DNA from: Trichomonas tenax
Taxonomy: Eukaryota > Parabasalia > Trichomonadida > Trichomonadidae
Length of the DNA: 64,000 nt
Direction: 5' to 3'
Assembly: GCA_023091735.1 (NCBI GenBank)
Contig: JALKBU010000107.1
Span: 19,181 to 83,180 of the forward strand
Position numbers and translations under genes: made by a program. The notes under the pieces were generated by a model. It saw only the letters and a program-made list of their open reading frames with translations, did no database searches and was not told where the DNA came from. Positions 43,341-54,800 of this stretch are shown here, piece by piece. Numbering within the stretch: position 1 is the stretch's first letter; each line of letters begins with the position of its first letter.

Positions 43341-44630
43341 TTAGATCTTGGATGCATCGATATCGTTGTATGTCTTGATAATAGTAGCTGGGTTGTTTCC
43401 TTCCATGGACTTTGTAGCGTTGGCGATATCCTTGAGACCGTTGCCTGTTGAGATCAAGACAACCTTTTCTCCTGGCTTGAGGAGTCCCTGTTCTTCAGCC
43501 TTGAAGATACCAGCGAAGCCGCATGCAGCAGCTGGCTCTGGGAAGATGCCTGTTGAGCGGGCCATGACTGGGATAGCGTTGAGGATCTCCTGATCTGTGA
43601 CCTGGACGTAAGCACCGTTTGTTTCTGTGGCAGCTCTGAAGGCTCTGATTGGGTCGTTTGGCATGTTGCAGGAGATGGAGTCAGCGAGTGTTGTGCCGTG
43701 GCATTCTGGCATCTCGACTGGGTCGATCTTGTTAGCCCAGCAGTTGTAGACGCAGTTAGAACCCTCAGCCTGGACACCGATGATTCTCGGGATCTTCTCG
43801 ATCAAGCCGGCAGCGAAGAGCTCCTTGAGGCCCTTGTGGACGCCAGAGATGATGTTGCCATCACCGACTGGAACGACGACAGCGTCTGGAGCGACGAACT
43901 TGCCGAGCTTGCCCCATGAACACTCGCCCTTTGTCTCCTCTGGGCAGAGAAGGCCGCCGAGCTGCTCGCAGAACTCGAATGAGACTGTCTTCTTGCCATC
44001 GATTGTGTATGGGTTGAAGCCTGTTGAGCGGTTGTACCAGCCGAACTTCTCTGCAGCGCCCATTGCTGCTTCGACAGCTCTATCATAAACGCCTTCGACG
44101 AGGAAGACTGTAGCGCCGTAGAGCCTGTTCTGGAGGACCTTGGCCGGTGGTGCGTGTGCTGGGATGAAGATAACTGGTCTGATACCGAGGCATGTGCACA
44201 TACATGATGTGGCAGCAGCGGCATTGCCGGAAGAAGCTGTTGTAACGACAGTCTTGCCTAACTCCTTTGCCTTAACGCAAACGAGTGCAGAAGCGCGATC
44301 CTTGAGTGATGCTGTTGGTTCGCGACCTTCATCCTTGATCCAGAGCTGGATCTTGAATGGAGAGCGGTCTTGTGGAACTGGAATAAGTGGTGTGCCGCCA
44401 ACCTGGACGTTTGGAAGCTGATCCTTTGGATCAATTGGAAGGAATGGCATGTAGCGGAACATACCGAGTGTTGGGCTGAGAAGAGACTCAGGAAAAGATT
44501 TCTTCATTGCCTCAAAATCGTATGTTGTGTTGAGTAAACCCTTTGGGCCTTCCTCCTCGGCGTAGTACTCGTATTTGCCAATCTGGTACTTGTTGCCAGT
44601 TAAAACAGACTGAAATCCATTGAAGAACAT
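43341..44630 (-). CDS. thrC: Threonine synthase (PLP-dependent, fold type II)
   Basis: A 429-residue PLP enzyme converting O-phosphohomoserine to threonine. Seen: PTASLKDRAS with the Schiff-base Lys110, SSGNAAAATS (substrate/asparagine loop), the phosphate-binding GDGNIISGVHKG, and STGNGLKD near the C-terminus, the threonine-synthase form of the ring-nitrogen Ser/Thr motif. N-terminal GGTPLIPVP precedes the core. It resembles prokaryotic short forms, so lateral origin is likely (inference). Related fold II dehydratases or cysteine synthases lack the GLKD ending. TTCACTTTTACTGAA lies immediately before the ATG. Codons are strongly biased, suggesting high expression. Confidence 0.88.
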   Translation of the reverse strand: MFFNGFQSVLTGNKYQIGKYEYYAEEEGPKGLLNTTYDFEAMKKSFPESLLSPTLGMFRYMPFLPIDPKDQLPNVQVGGTPLIPVPQDRSPFKIQLWIKDEGREPTASLKDRASALVCVKAKELGKTVVTTASSGNAAAATSCMCTCLGIRPVIFIPAHAPPAKVLQNRLYGATVFLVEGVYDRAVEAAMGAAEKFGWYNRSTGFNPYTIDGKKTVSFEFCEQLGGLLCPEETKGECSWGKLGKFVAPDAVVVPVGDGNIISGVHKGLKELFAAGLIEKIPRIIGVQAEGSNCVYNCWANKIDPVEMPECHGTTLADSISCNMPNDPIRAFRAATETNGAYVQVTDQEILNAIPVMARSTGIFPEPAAACGFAGIFKAEEQGLLKPGEKVVLISTGNGLKDIANATKSMEGNNPATIIKTYNDIDASKI

Positions 44631-45415
44631 TTCAGTAAAAGTGAAGTCAAAAAACGATGATCTTTCTCAATTTTCTGATAGGCATTCAAATTTGACATGT
44701 AAACAGACAAAAAGTAATTTTTGATTTAAAATCTTTAAAATTTACTCATTATATTTTTTTGTTTAATATTCTTTTATACATATACTGATATTGCTTATAT
44801 TTCATATTTGAAGTTCTGGGATCAAGCGTTCAAAATTTAGACCATGCGGACATTAAGCATCAACTATATTGGAGCATTTATATAATTGTGTCAAGGTAAT
44901 GTATGAAAATAATCTAATAAAATTCGGAATTCACTCGAAGATTAATGATTGTATATTTTTGTTTCAGATTATGCGTTGTCTATGGTAAGTCATTAGATAC
45001 AAGTAAGAATGCAACTTTAGAAATCATCAATATTTTTTCCAGTTATTAATTTGCTGATTGAATGATGATCATATATAGAATATTAACGCATAGATTTGAG
45101 GTATTCAAGTTATGATATTTATAATGTTCAAATTCTTTATTTGATGGTGGCCATATTCAATCTCAATGTATAGAAAAACCATATATCATTTCATCATTAC
45201 CCAATCATGCGTAACTGATTCAAACCGTGAACTCATTTGTTGTCCAAAAAATATATGAGATCGATATAATTCAAATGGAGATGAAGTGTTACAACACCGA
45301 AAATATAATGGGTATGAAGAGAAATATTGATTGATAAAATGAAATATTTACTAATGTGAAATAAATTAAAATATATATAAGAATGCTGAAAATTTTGTAT
45401 GATTTAAAAAATAAT
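44631..45415. other. Intergenic spacer
   Basis: No intact gene. TGACATGTAAAC (inverted TTTACATGTCA) lies at about 44694, upstream of threonine synthase. At 45142-45310 one plus-strand frame reads FDGGHIQSQCIEKPYIISS with few stops, possibly a surface-protein relic (weak). Confidence 0.45.
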
Positions 45416-46327
45416 TTATGCAAAATAAACCGGCATTCTATCCTCCGGAATAACACGCTTATCATCTGGAACGGCATCAAACACTTTGAATGTACTTTCT
45501 AAGTCAGTAGATACACTCATGATTGAAGCTTTGTTTCCGGAACGATACATATAGTTTGGAGCAGACCAAACAGTAACTAATTGCTGATTGTTAAAGTGCC
45601 ACTGATAACCTTCGTTCGCGAGCTGGTGAGCACGAGCAATCATTTTAAGCTTGTTGTTGTGGCAGAATTCCTCTGTTGGTTTTGATCCGAAAAGCCAGCC
45701 AGCACCACGCTGGTTCATAGCCCAGCCTGGGACGTCATCAGGATCAGACCAGCAAATATCTGAGATTGGTCCAGTGCTTGGAATTTCAGCGCGTCTCTCG
45801 AATAAAGCGACCTGATCGACAAGTTTGATAGATGGAGATAAACCACCATGAACGCAGTAGATTTGATTATCAATGAGAGCAGCCATTGGAAGCATATCAA
45901 AAACTTCATTGCAGAGCTTCCATGGTCCGGCGTGGCCGAAATGCTGAACGATTTCTTCGTAAAAGCCGTAGAGTGTGTTAACTTGACGACACTCGTGGTT
46001 ACCACGAATGAGATAGAATCTGTCTGGATAGCGAACTTTGTAAGCGAGAAGAAGTGCGAATGTTTCGATTGAATAGTAGCCACGATCGACGTAATCACCG
46101 AGGAAAAGATATTTGATATCCTTTGGATCGCCGCCAATTCTGAACAATTCGAGGACATCGTAGAATTGACCGTGGACATCACCGCATACGGAAATTGGTG
46201 TGGAGAGGTTGAGTAACGTACCTTCCTGGAAAAGGACATCCTGAGCCATTCTGAAGAGGGCGATAAGTTCATATTCAAATATTGGCTTATGCTCCTTAAC
46301 GTTGGCAATAAATTTGTCTAAGTCCAT
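45416..46327 (-). CDS. PP4/PP6-like Ser/Thr protein phosphatase catalytic subunit
   Basis: A 303-residue PPP-family phosphatase. Metal-binding blocks GDVHG (49-53), GDYVDRG (77-83) and GNHE (109-112) are intact, as are CVHGGLSP, RGAGWLFG and SAPNYMYRSGN. The last two blocks and the length place it nearest the PP2A/PP4/PP6 group rather than PP1. The usual C-terminal (T/D)YFL, whose Leu is carboxyl-methylated, is replaced by VYFA, so regulation by LCMT1/PME-1 should not apply. The N-terminal MDLDKFI resembles PP6. The ATG follows a CATCAAAAAAGTGTCAAAC element about 35 bases upstream. Confidence 0.92.
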   Translation of the reverse strand: MDLDKFIANVKEHKPIFEYELIALFRMAQDVLFQEGTLLNLSTPISVCGDVHGQFYDVLELFRIGGDPKDIKYLFLGDYVDRGYYSIETFALLLAYKVRYPDRFYLIRGNHECRQVNTLYGFYEEIVQHFGHAGPWKLCNEVFDMLPMAALIDNQIYCVHGGLSPSIKLVDQVALFERRAEIPSTGPISDICWSDPDDVPGWAMNQRGAGWLFGSKPTEEFCHNNKLKMIARAHQLANEGYQWHFNNQQLVTVWSAPNYMYRSGNKASIMSVSTDLESTFKVFDAVPDDKRVIPEDRMPVYFA

Positions 46328-47390
46328 ATGAATTTATTATTGCGGTTTGACACTTTTTTGATGATTCGCATAAATTATTTTAATTTTCGACTTTTTATAT
46401 GAATCATTCAGGGCGGTCTTAAGTGTTCTCACTTTTTTTGATCACTGTCATCATACTGTATCACTTTTCTTATTTCTTATTGTTTCCTTTTCATTTGGTT
46501 TTGCTTCGCATAGTTTACACTTAATTTTCGTTTTCACGTCGAAATGTTGGAAATCTTTGTGATTCACATTGCTTTGGGTTTTTGACTTTCTACACAACAT
46601 TGGATCTTCTATTCGAAAATGTCTCAACAATAATGTTGCGTACCGAAAGTTGTCACGAAAAAGTAACACAAAAAGTGAAATTATCTGACATGTAAATATG
46701 TATATTTGACAGATAAATATTTACGTGGCATGTGATTATAAATTATTATTGGAAGAATAATATCCTATATTTGAATTATTATAGGACTTTACATGTCAAA
46801 AATATTAATATTTTGACCCATAAAACTAGAGAGTCTGACAACTTTACATATCAGATAACGTCACTTTTCATGACAACTTTCGGTTCGTGACAAATCTCAA
46901 CAATAAAAAGCTAAAATTACAAATATTCGTCAATTGAAAATTTCAAATTCGCAATTCCAACCATGGGAATATCATCAAATAACAAAACTTTTGAAAAAAA
47001 TTATTAAACAGCGTATTTACAATCAATGAAAACATGATATTTTTTCTTTTCATCAATATATAGCGCAATATTAATGAATCTTCATATAATAATGTTTCTT
47101 ATCAAGATTGAAGACTTATCCCAATGTTCAAAGAAATTATATTCTATTATTCGTGTAAAGTTGAAAAAATAAATGCCATTTGTCGTGTAAAGTATTCAAT
47201 ACTAACATACATTTCAATTATTGCCAAGTAAAATGTAAAAAAACTTCCACCTTGACAAATAAATACGAATAACTGCCACGCAAAACTTATTTGACAAATA
47301 AATTTCACTTTTTGCCGTGTAAAAATTACAAACAGATTTTTTGAGGTGAAAATAATCGTGTTTAAATTTTCGTTTAAATCTTAATAATAA
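46328..47390. other. Divergent promoter region
   Basis: Besides the MITE-like element, 47150-47330 contains repeated variants of CGTGTAAAGT, TGACAAATAAA and TGCC(A/G)(A/C/T)GTAAA in close succession upstream of the acidic repeat gene, probably regulatory relatives of the TTTACATGNCA motif. No gene seen. Confidence 0.45.
46622..46906. mobile_element. MITE-like inverted-repeat element with 12-bp direct repeats
   Basis: The interior (46634-46894) has imperfect inverted termini sharing CCGAAAGTTGTCA(C/T)GAAAA, then GTGA..TTATCTGA(C/T)ATGTAAA. TCTCAACAATAA occurs as a direct repeat on both sides (46622-46633 and 46895-46906), like a target duplication. Length is about 260 bp with no ORF. It sits between the divergent phosphatase and acidic-repeat genes. 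Long target duplications suggest a Mutator-like ancestry (inference); MULEs are known in Trichomonas. Confidence 0.6.
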
Positions 47391-49928
47391 ATGGCATTAG
47401 TTGTTCATCCAACTGGAAAAAAGCTTCCAAACTACCAAAAACAAATATTCTATTTCAGAGGCAGTGATCCTCTCCACGAACAAGAGTATCTTCGCGATGA
47501 ATACAAAAAAGCACTCGCAGAATATCGTAAAGCTGTTCAAGAAAACAAGATCCTTGTACACGAAATGGAACAGCAGAAACAGAAAATGACGGAAACGGAG
47601 GGGTATTCCGCTGCACTCGCAGAATTCGTTGACGGAAAAGCCGACGGAGTGAATGAATCCACAGAATTACGCCATCAATTACAAGCACTAGAGGCAGAAA
47701 TCGCTGAAAAAGAAGCACATCTCAGCGAAATCAAAGATAGACAAAATCCAGCTTTCATCGCTAATTTACAGAAACAAAAAGCAGATTTACTCATCAATAT
47801 ACAAAAACTCGCGGAAGTAGACATGAATTCGAAGAGTACCGACGACAAACTATGCATGGAAGTTGCTGCAGCAGTTATAAATCCATCATATCAAAAGAAT
47901 CGCGAAAAAGAGTTCTACTCTGTGTGGGTCCAGAAGAAGAACAAAGTTTTACGACAGAAATTAGCCGATATTAAAGTCTCATTAGATTCAGCACCTTCCG
48001 TTACACCACTGAAGTCTGACGAAGCTACGGAGCAGCGCAACAAGATGCAGACACTGACAGACTTGAAACAGAAGATAAATTTCGCACATTTCAAGGAATT
48101 CACGAGAAATGAAAAACATCCATTATATCTCGAGTTATTGATAAGCATTCTCGAGGATTATAACAACAGAATGATAGACCTTGAGATGCCCAATGAGGAT
48201 CTCGTGAACATCGAAGAGTTGCGCCAGAAAGTATTTCCAAAGTCCGATGAACAGATTAAGCAGGAAGCAGAAGAGAAAGAGAACAAGAGGAACGAAAGAA
48301 GAGAACAGAAGGCCCAGAGACAGAAAGATCTAAGGAAGCGTGATAAGAAGGAACAGATAAGACAGAAGAGACTCCAACAGAAAGAAAAGGAGGAGAAAGA
48401 GCGCAAAGAGAAAGAAGCAATGGCTGAAGCACAAGCACAGAGACTGAAAGAAGTTGAAGCTTTCGTCAAAGAGTATGAAGAAAAGAAGGCGAAGGAACAA
48501 CCAGTAAAACAGCCACCGAAGAAGTCTTCTCGCAGAGCTCCAAGAATGTACAGACCGGAACTCACAACATTCAGAGATAGTGAAGAATTCGAAGAGCAAT
48601 ACTTCGCTCCACGTCCTCCTCAGGAGAGAAGGGAACCAAAGAAGACAGAAGAAAAGAAACAGGAGGAAAAGAAGCTCAGCACAATCATGAAAGAGAAAGC
48701 TGCAGACGTTGCAGAGCCACCAAAGGAGGAGGAACACAAATCAGACGAATTCGAGAGCGAAAAGAAGAAAGATGACTTTGAAAGCGAAGGGAAGAAAGAT
48801 GATTTCGAGAGTGATGAAAAGAAGGAAGAAGAGAAGAAAGATGATGAGTTTGAGAGCAATGATAAGAAAGAAGAAGATAACAAGGATGACTTCGAAACCA
48901 ACGAAGAAGAAAAGAATGATGATGATTTCGAAAGCGAGGATAAGAAAGATGAAACAAATGAACAAGAGCAGAAGGATGAATTCGAAGATGAAGTAAAGAA
49001 GGAAGAAGAACCTGCTGAAGAAGGAAAGGAGCGTGAAATCGAAGTGAAGAACGAAGAAGAGAAGAAAGATGAATTTGAGAACGAAGAAAAGAAGGAAGAT
49101 GATTTCGAAGATGACAAAAAGAAGGAAGAAGAACGTCTACCAGTTGCTGCAGAGACTAAAGAAGAAACACATGAAGATGACTTCGAGAATGAAGAGAAAA
49201 CAGAAGAAAAGAAAGAAGAGTCTCTCGCGCTCAGTCAGGTCATCTTAGAAAAGGCTGAAGACGAACAAAAGCCAGAAGAGAAGAAAGTTGACAATCTCTC
49301 ACTCACAGCAGAATTCAACGATGCTTTCCAACAGGAGGAAGCCAAGGAAGAAGAGAAGAAAGAAGAACCTAAACCGGAAGAAAAGCCACAGGCACAGAAT
49401 CCACTTAGTCTTGGTGGTGCCCTTAAGGAACAAATCAATGATGAATTCGATAAGGAAGAGAAGCCAAAGGAGAGCTCTGGAACGGGACTTTTTAGTGGAC
49501 TCTCAGCCGCTCTTGGAGGACAGAAGGAACAGGCACCAAAGCCAGCAGAAGAAGCGCCAAAACTAACTGAACAACTCAAGGAAGAGGTCAAAGAAAAGGA
49601 CTTCGAAGAAGCACCAGCAGCCGAAGAAAAGCATGATTCATTCGATGAATTCGAAAATGAAGAGAAGAAAGATGATGCATTTGAAAACGAAGAAAAGAAG
49701 GACGATTTTGAAACCGAAGAGAAGAAAGAAGATGACGCTTTTGAGGATAAGAAAGATGATGATTTCGAGACAGATGAGAAGAAAGAAGATGACTTTGAAA
49801 CAGAAGGAAAGAAGGACGACTTCGAAGATGATGAAAAGAAAGACGATTTCGAAACTGATGATAAGAAGGAAGATAATTTCGAGACAGAGGAAAAGAAGGA
49901 CGATAGCGATTACTTCGAAGATTTCTAA
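47391..49928 (+). CDS. Acidic repeat protein with KKDDFE motifs and coiled-coil head
   Basis: An 845-residue protein of unknown function. Residues 1-200 form a polar head with coiled coil (EYKKALAEYRKAVQENKILVHEMEQQKQK). About 290-400 is a highly charged E/K/R helix (KEKEEKERKEKEAMAEAQ). From about 440 to 845 it is low-complexity and very acidic, with some 20 copies of K-K-x-D-D-F-E spaced irregularly in two blocks (450-600 and 755-845), ending DYFEDF. A short less acidic insert (about 670-735, LSLGGALKEQI, GTGLFSGLSAALGG) separates them. The regularly spaced Phe within acidic runs looks like repeated short linear binding motifs, as in endocytic adaptors; this is an inference. Confidence 0.85.
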   Translation: MALVVHPTGKKLPNYQKQIFYFRGSDPLHEQEYLRDEYKKALAEYRKAVQENKILVHEMEQQKQKMTETEGYSAALAEFVDGKADGVNESTELRHQLQALEAEIAEKEAHLSEIKDRQNPAFIANLQKQKADLLINIQKLAEVDMNSKSTDDKLCMEVAAAVINPSYQKNREKEFYSVWVQKKNKVLRQKLADIKVSLDSAPSVTPLKSDEATEQRNKMQTLTDLKQKINFAHFKEFTRNEKHPLYLELLISILEDYNNRMIDLEMPNEDLVNIEELRQKVFPKSDEQIKQEAEEKENKRNERREQKAQRQKDLRKRDKKEQIRQKRLQQKEKEEKERKEKEAMAEAQAQRLKEVEAFVKEYEEKKAKEQPVKQPPKKSSRRAPRMYRPELTTFRDSEEFEEQYFAPRPPQERREPKKTEEKKQEEKKLSTIMKEKAADVAEPPKEEEHKSDEFESEKKKDDFESEGKKDDFESDEKKEEEKKDDEFESNDKKEEDNKDDFETNEEEKNDDDFESEDKKDETNEQEQKDEFEDEVKKEEEPAEEGKEREIEVKNEEEKKDEFENEEKKEDDFEDDKKKEEERLPVAAETKEETHEDDFENEEKTEEKKEESLALSQVILEKAEDEQKPEEKKVDNLSLTAEFNDAFQQEEAKEEEKKEEPKPEEKPQAQNPLSLGGALKEQINDEFDKEEKPKESSGTGLFSGLSAALGGQKEQAPKPAEEAPKLTEQLKEEVKEKDFEEAPAAEEKHDSFDEFENEEKKDDAFENEEKKDDFETEEKKEDDAFEDKKDDDFETDEKKEDDFETEGKKDDFEDDEKKDDFETDDKKEDNFETEEKKDDSDYFEDF

Positions 49929-50801
49929 TCATGTTATCAAAATATGTGGGATTTTTATTATTATGTTACCAAATAAATATTTTTGTAATTTTTCTTTATC
50001 ATGATGATATTCAAATGAGTTGATTGACTTCAAATTACAATGATACTCACATCAAATTGAATGATATCATTCGGAATGATTGATTAGTTATCAAAATGAT
50101 ATTCAAATGAGATCGAATGATTCAATATTATAACGACGTTTATGTAATTCAGGCAGTATCTTCTGGTAAAACCATTGAATGAGTTTTACCAACCTGATTG
50201 AATATCAAAACAAATGTTTATAATTTGATTTTGCAATCATTTTTTTCCATCATGTGATATCCATAAATGAGTAAAATTAAAAGTATCAATACATATTATA
50301 GGATATCTATTATAATATATAGTATCAGAGATTGATTACATGAAGATGGAGTGTTATAATCAAAAAATGTTGAAAAGAGGATTGTGATGGCAATTAAATG
50401 TTTATACGCAAAGTCGGCGAAACTCGTTTTTTAACTCACTGGATTAACTTCTTGCGAAGTTATTGAACCCCAATGTACAAAATCCTGTTGTGCACGATAT
50501 ATTAAAGAATTAGCTAACAAAGTCTATATTTCATTAAAATATTAGATATATCTTGCATCAAAAACATTGATTTGCCATGATGTGCTTTACTCATTACAAT
50601 ATATTATATTACCATTGTATAGCATTTTTATAACGTAAAATATGTTGTCGATGATAAATAAGTAAATCTAATCACAAATATGCTTTTTAAGCTTTTTTTG
50701 AAAAAAGTATTCCAAGTGTTCACACATAAACTCTGTGTGTTATTCTCCCAAAAATAATGATGACTCTTTTTGCGCGGCTAAATTTGACAAGTTTATTAAA
50801 A
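49929..50801. other. Intergenic spacer with degenerate repeats
   Basis: Degenerate repeats built on TGATATTCAAATGAGNTNGAATGA occur at about 50001-50145. A small hairpin TAACTTC/GAAGTTA lies near 50447-50463. No gene recognised. Confidence 0.45.
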
Positions 50802-51774
50802 TGAGAAGAATAACGGCCATCCAAACTTGAAAGTTGCAAAACAGTTGAACTCCATTTTCGCAGAGAATCCTCGAATCAAAGAATACCTTCAACTCCACTT
50901 TAAGACTCTTGAAATAGAAAGAATGAAGACGATCAATGAATCAATCAAGTTGCACGCAGCGCTGAGGAAAGTCATCGAGAATTACAACTCATTCACTTTT
51001 GATATCATAGCAAATTTAGATACACAGATTTATGCTGCAACATCAGAGAGATGTATTGATTCATCCAAACAATCATCTAAGGAAGTTAATCTCAAAACGG
51101 CAAAGAACTTGTGCATAAAGTATTCAAAGAATATTTCTGGATCCGCAAACGATCTCAAGACAAATATTGAGATCATCAAGAACGTCATTAAGATGAAAGG
51201 CATCAGTTTGGATCAAATGATTCATGATTCAATCACTCCTAACTGTGACAGCAATATCATGTTCTTGACAATGATTTCATATCTGAGTCTGTGGAACTTC
51301 ACGCAATCCTATGATATCAATTTCACCACAATTCTTCAGCCTTTCTTGAGTTATGAGAGATTCTTGTTCATCAACTCAAAACGCGCTCATCTAATGAACT
51401 CAAAGCTCTATAAAGACATCATATTCGCTATCAGACACTCAGTAAAGAACAATATGGGACGAAGAATTATCGAAATCATAAGAATCGTTAACTCTATCTT
51501 CAAATCTAATCTCGAGAATCCTATTGAAATCCTTCACAAATGCTTGATTGCTTATGGTGTTGATGACTCAATTGTCAACTTCCTTTATTACATTCACCTT
51601 CTCGCTTATTTCCCGAAGCTGTTCAAGGACAGCTGGATGGAGAGTACCACCAACATTCTCGCTATCAGAGATACAATGTTCGTCAATATGATGGCTGTCA
51701 GCAACAAGCTTTACAAGTTTGTTATTAACTTCTTCTATGAAGCTGCGGCTTCTCCTTTAATGATAATGGAGTAA
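50802..51774 (+). CDS. Helical protein, unknown; 5' reading frame disrupted
   Basis: About 315 residues of mostly helical sequence (KVAKQLNSIFAENPRIKEYLQ...), with codon use and composition typical of a gene and no recognised domain. The long frame has no ATG at its start: it opens at a TTG (50827) just after an in-frame TAA. The plausible initiator ATG at 50802 (MRRITAIQT) is one base out of frame. Either a single-base frameshift (mutation or assembly error) separates them, or translation starts at Met33 (50923, 283 residues). Coordinates given span the first ATG. Confidence 0.6.
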
Positions 51775-51873
51775 TTTAATGTTTGTAAATGTTATTTTAT
51801 CGGAATGATATGAATTACAAAGATATTATTTAACATATAACAAAAAATAGCAAGAATAATGAAATAAAATCAA

Positions 51874-54800
51874 TCATTCTGAAGAATTAAGAACGGCCTG
51901 GAAATAAGCAATCTTCTCAGCATCACCCTCGAGGAATGAAGAAACAATTTCCTCGCTGTTGGGGAAAGAAGCCAAAAGCTCCTTCATGAAAGTAATGAGA
52001 TTGCTGATATATTGAGGAGGAATCTTCATATTGTCGAATGCATGTTTTGGAAGTGCAAATACAACAACAAGAATTTGCAGGAAACTTTCCTTGTAAGCAG
52101 CATCAGCGTGTTGATAAAGCCAGAAAAAGAACCCTATCTGCTCCGTTATGTATTCGTAATCCATGACAAGGGGCATCGCTGCTAAACAAGGAAGCATGTA
52201 TTCATTGATATCATACTTGTCGACGCAAATTTTCCAAACGAGCAACTCGAAGGCAATGATGCAGTTATCGCGCATTCTATAGAACTTGTCTGTATTAGAA
52301 ACAGGAAGAGCAAGTTTCTTCATACAGATGTTATAAATATCATCACTGAAATCAACAATGAGGGATGGTTCATTGCGTGCAACTTGATTTATGAAAATGA
52401 ATGCATCGGCATCATCTGTTTCATCAGCAATTTGCATTGATGTCTGAAGAAGATTCTTCTTGAATTCTGTATCAAAACTCTGGCTACAACTAGAAATCAT
52501 GGCACTGAAATAACTGAGTCCAAATGACCTCAAAGCTGGTACAGAAGTACTGATGAGCTCAGTGCAAACAGAGAGGAAGCTCCGAAGGAGATTGAACGCC
52601 ATTGGACCAGCGCTTGCAGCGACCATTGAGATGAAGAGCCTAATAGAATATAGTGTGTCAGCACATTGAGAAACAAGCTTTCTATCAGAGCTGCCTGCTA
52701 TATAATTGATGTATCTCATTGCGGTGTCAATCAATTCACGAGTTAATGAACCAAACGACTGATACTCGAGAACATCAATCATGTGTGCCGCTGCGGAGAA
52801 TCCATCAACTGCTTCTTTGCTCTCAGGGCTTTCTTCGGGATCAGGGATGACAGCAAGAATGATGTTTCCCATTTGAGCAGTTGTTGCTGGAGGTGGCTCT
52901 GATTCTGGAGAAGCTAAAGCATCAGCAATGCATGTGACTGAGAATGCTGCAGCGCACTTGCAATATGAGTTACAGCTCTGTGATTGTATTGATGCACATT
53001 GAAGAGTGTGAGTTAGGAATCTCTCTGTGAGATCTGGCGACATGTTTGTCAGAATTGAAATAAGACGAAGAGCAATCTCAGAGTGTTTGAAAAGAGCCAT
53101 AAATTGGGATTCAACGACTGTTAGATCTTCATCTGTCGTGCATGCGAAACTCGCTTGTTTGTACTCTTGTGATGGGTCTGTTGCAGCGAGAGTCAAAACT
53201 TTGGACATGATCTGGTCAACGACTTGCATGAAGAGTTCTGGAGATCTCTTTGCCATAAGTTCAAGAGCTTGGAAACAAGTCAACGCGAGATCTTTGTTCT
53301 CATTTGCGAGGTTAGAAACAATGAATTCTAAATAAAGAGAGGCATATGGATCGAATTCTGAGCCAACATTGTTTGCAGCACTGTGAACACATTCAACACA
53401 ATATGGTTTCAATAAATCTGCGATTTCACTCGAAGAATTCATGATTTCAAGCATCAGTTTCATGAAGTTATCTAAATTCGATGAGATCTTGATTGTGGAT
53501 GATCTAACAAGCATATTCATGCAATTTATTGCCGCCTGTTGAAGCACGATTTCGCCTTCTCCAATAACATTGCACAAAAATGCAAACGCTTGATCGAAAA
53601 TGAAGTCAGACTGCATTGTCTTATCGAGAATATTTGCGAAAGCAGTGATAACATCAACAGTCAATGCTTTAGCAGCTGCTTCGTAGACAGCTGTTATCAG
53701 TGGCTCAGCGAGATCACCGAGGTCATCATAGAAGTTATCCAAGAATGTATCAACAGCACTTACAGAGCCTTCAACGAGAAGCAAAGAATCAGATGACATT
53801 CCTCCAACTAAAACTTCACATATATCATTAAGCTTGTCAAGGAAATAGTTCCAGTCGCAGTAGAAAACAGCTGCAAGGGATCTAACTATAATGAAATGAT
53901 TTGCAGGAGTTGATTCCATTTGTCCGAATAATAAATAAAGATATTCCATTGGTTGCTGGTATTGGCACAAAACAGTGAATGTTTTCTCAAAGAAATTCGC
54001 TTGAGTGATAGCGAGAGAGTCGTCTGGTTCAAACAATGGAATGCTTATGAGCATGAACACTTGGATGATATCTTGAACACAGTCTGAATCAACGACAGTG
54101 TCTGTATATTGAGTGCAAATTGATTCGATAATTGTCGTGAACTCTAATAGCAAAAGTGAATCATTTCCTGGCTGCTTGACCAATTCCAGGCACAGTTTCA
54201 AGAGAGGCAAAACATCAACTTGGAATTTTTGACAATTAACTGCGAAGTTGAATAGCCAAGAAACACGACTAAATAACTCTCTCTGTTCATATATAGGTTG
54301 GAAAATTTCAAGAGAGAGTTCCCAATAACGAGGAATTCGATCAAGAATTAAATCAGTCCTGCAATTTGGTAAATAAAGGTAAAAAAGCGCTGCATATCTT
54401 GTGAGTATCTCTGTCGAAGCAAATCCACGGTCGATTTGTTCTAATAAAAAATCAATTGATGCTGGCATCGTAGATTCATCCATTTCTGATACGTCAACAA
54501 GTGGGCAAAGCGATAACGTCAGTTCTAAGTTACCAGATTGTGACAATTCTTGTAAAAATGGAATAAAAACAGAATAATATGAAGAATCCATCTTTAATTG
54601 TATGATATTGAGAATATTTTGTCTGTTATTATAGTTTGCTTCCGATTTGAATAAGTTTAGCAAACTCATTATTACACCAGATTTTGATTTTTCATCGAAA
54701 TAGATCCAAGAGTTGTTAACACACTGCTTCATCGAAACGCAGAGGAAACGCCTCATTATTGGGTCTGTAAATGTTGCGTAAATGGTTAATAAAATTTGTA

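Noticed and set aside
43341..44630. Assignment as cysteine synthase or threonine dehydratase
   Set aside because: The length, the GDGN phosphate loop and the STGNGLKD ending fit threonine synthase better.
48158..49117. Long antisense open frames opposite the acidic repeat gene
   Set aside because: They are the expected mirror of GAA/GAT-rich repeats (Ser/Phe/Leu-rich antisense) and have no start context.
50447..50463. TAACTTC/GAAGTTA mini-hairpin
   Set aside because: Short AT-rich palindromes of this size are expected by chance in such spacers.
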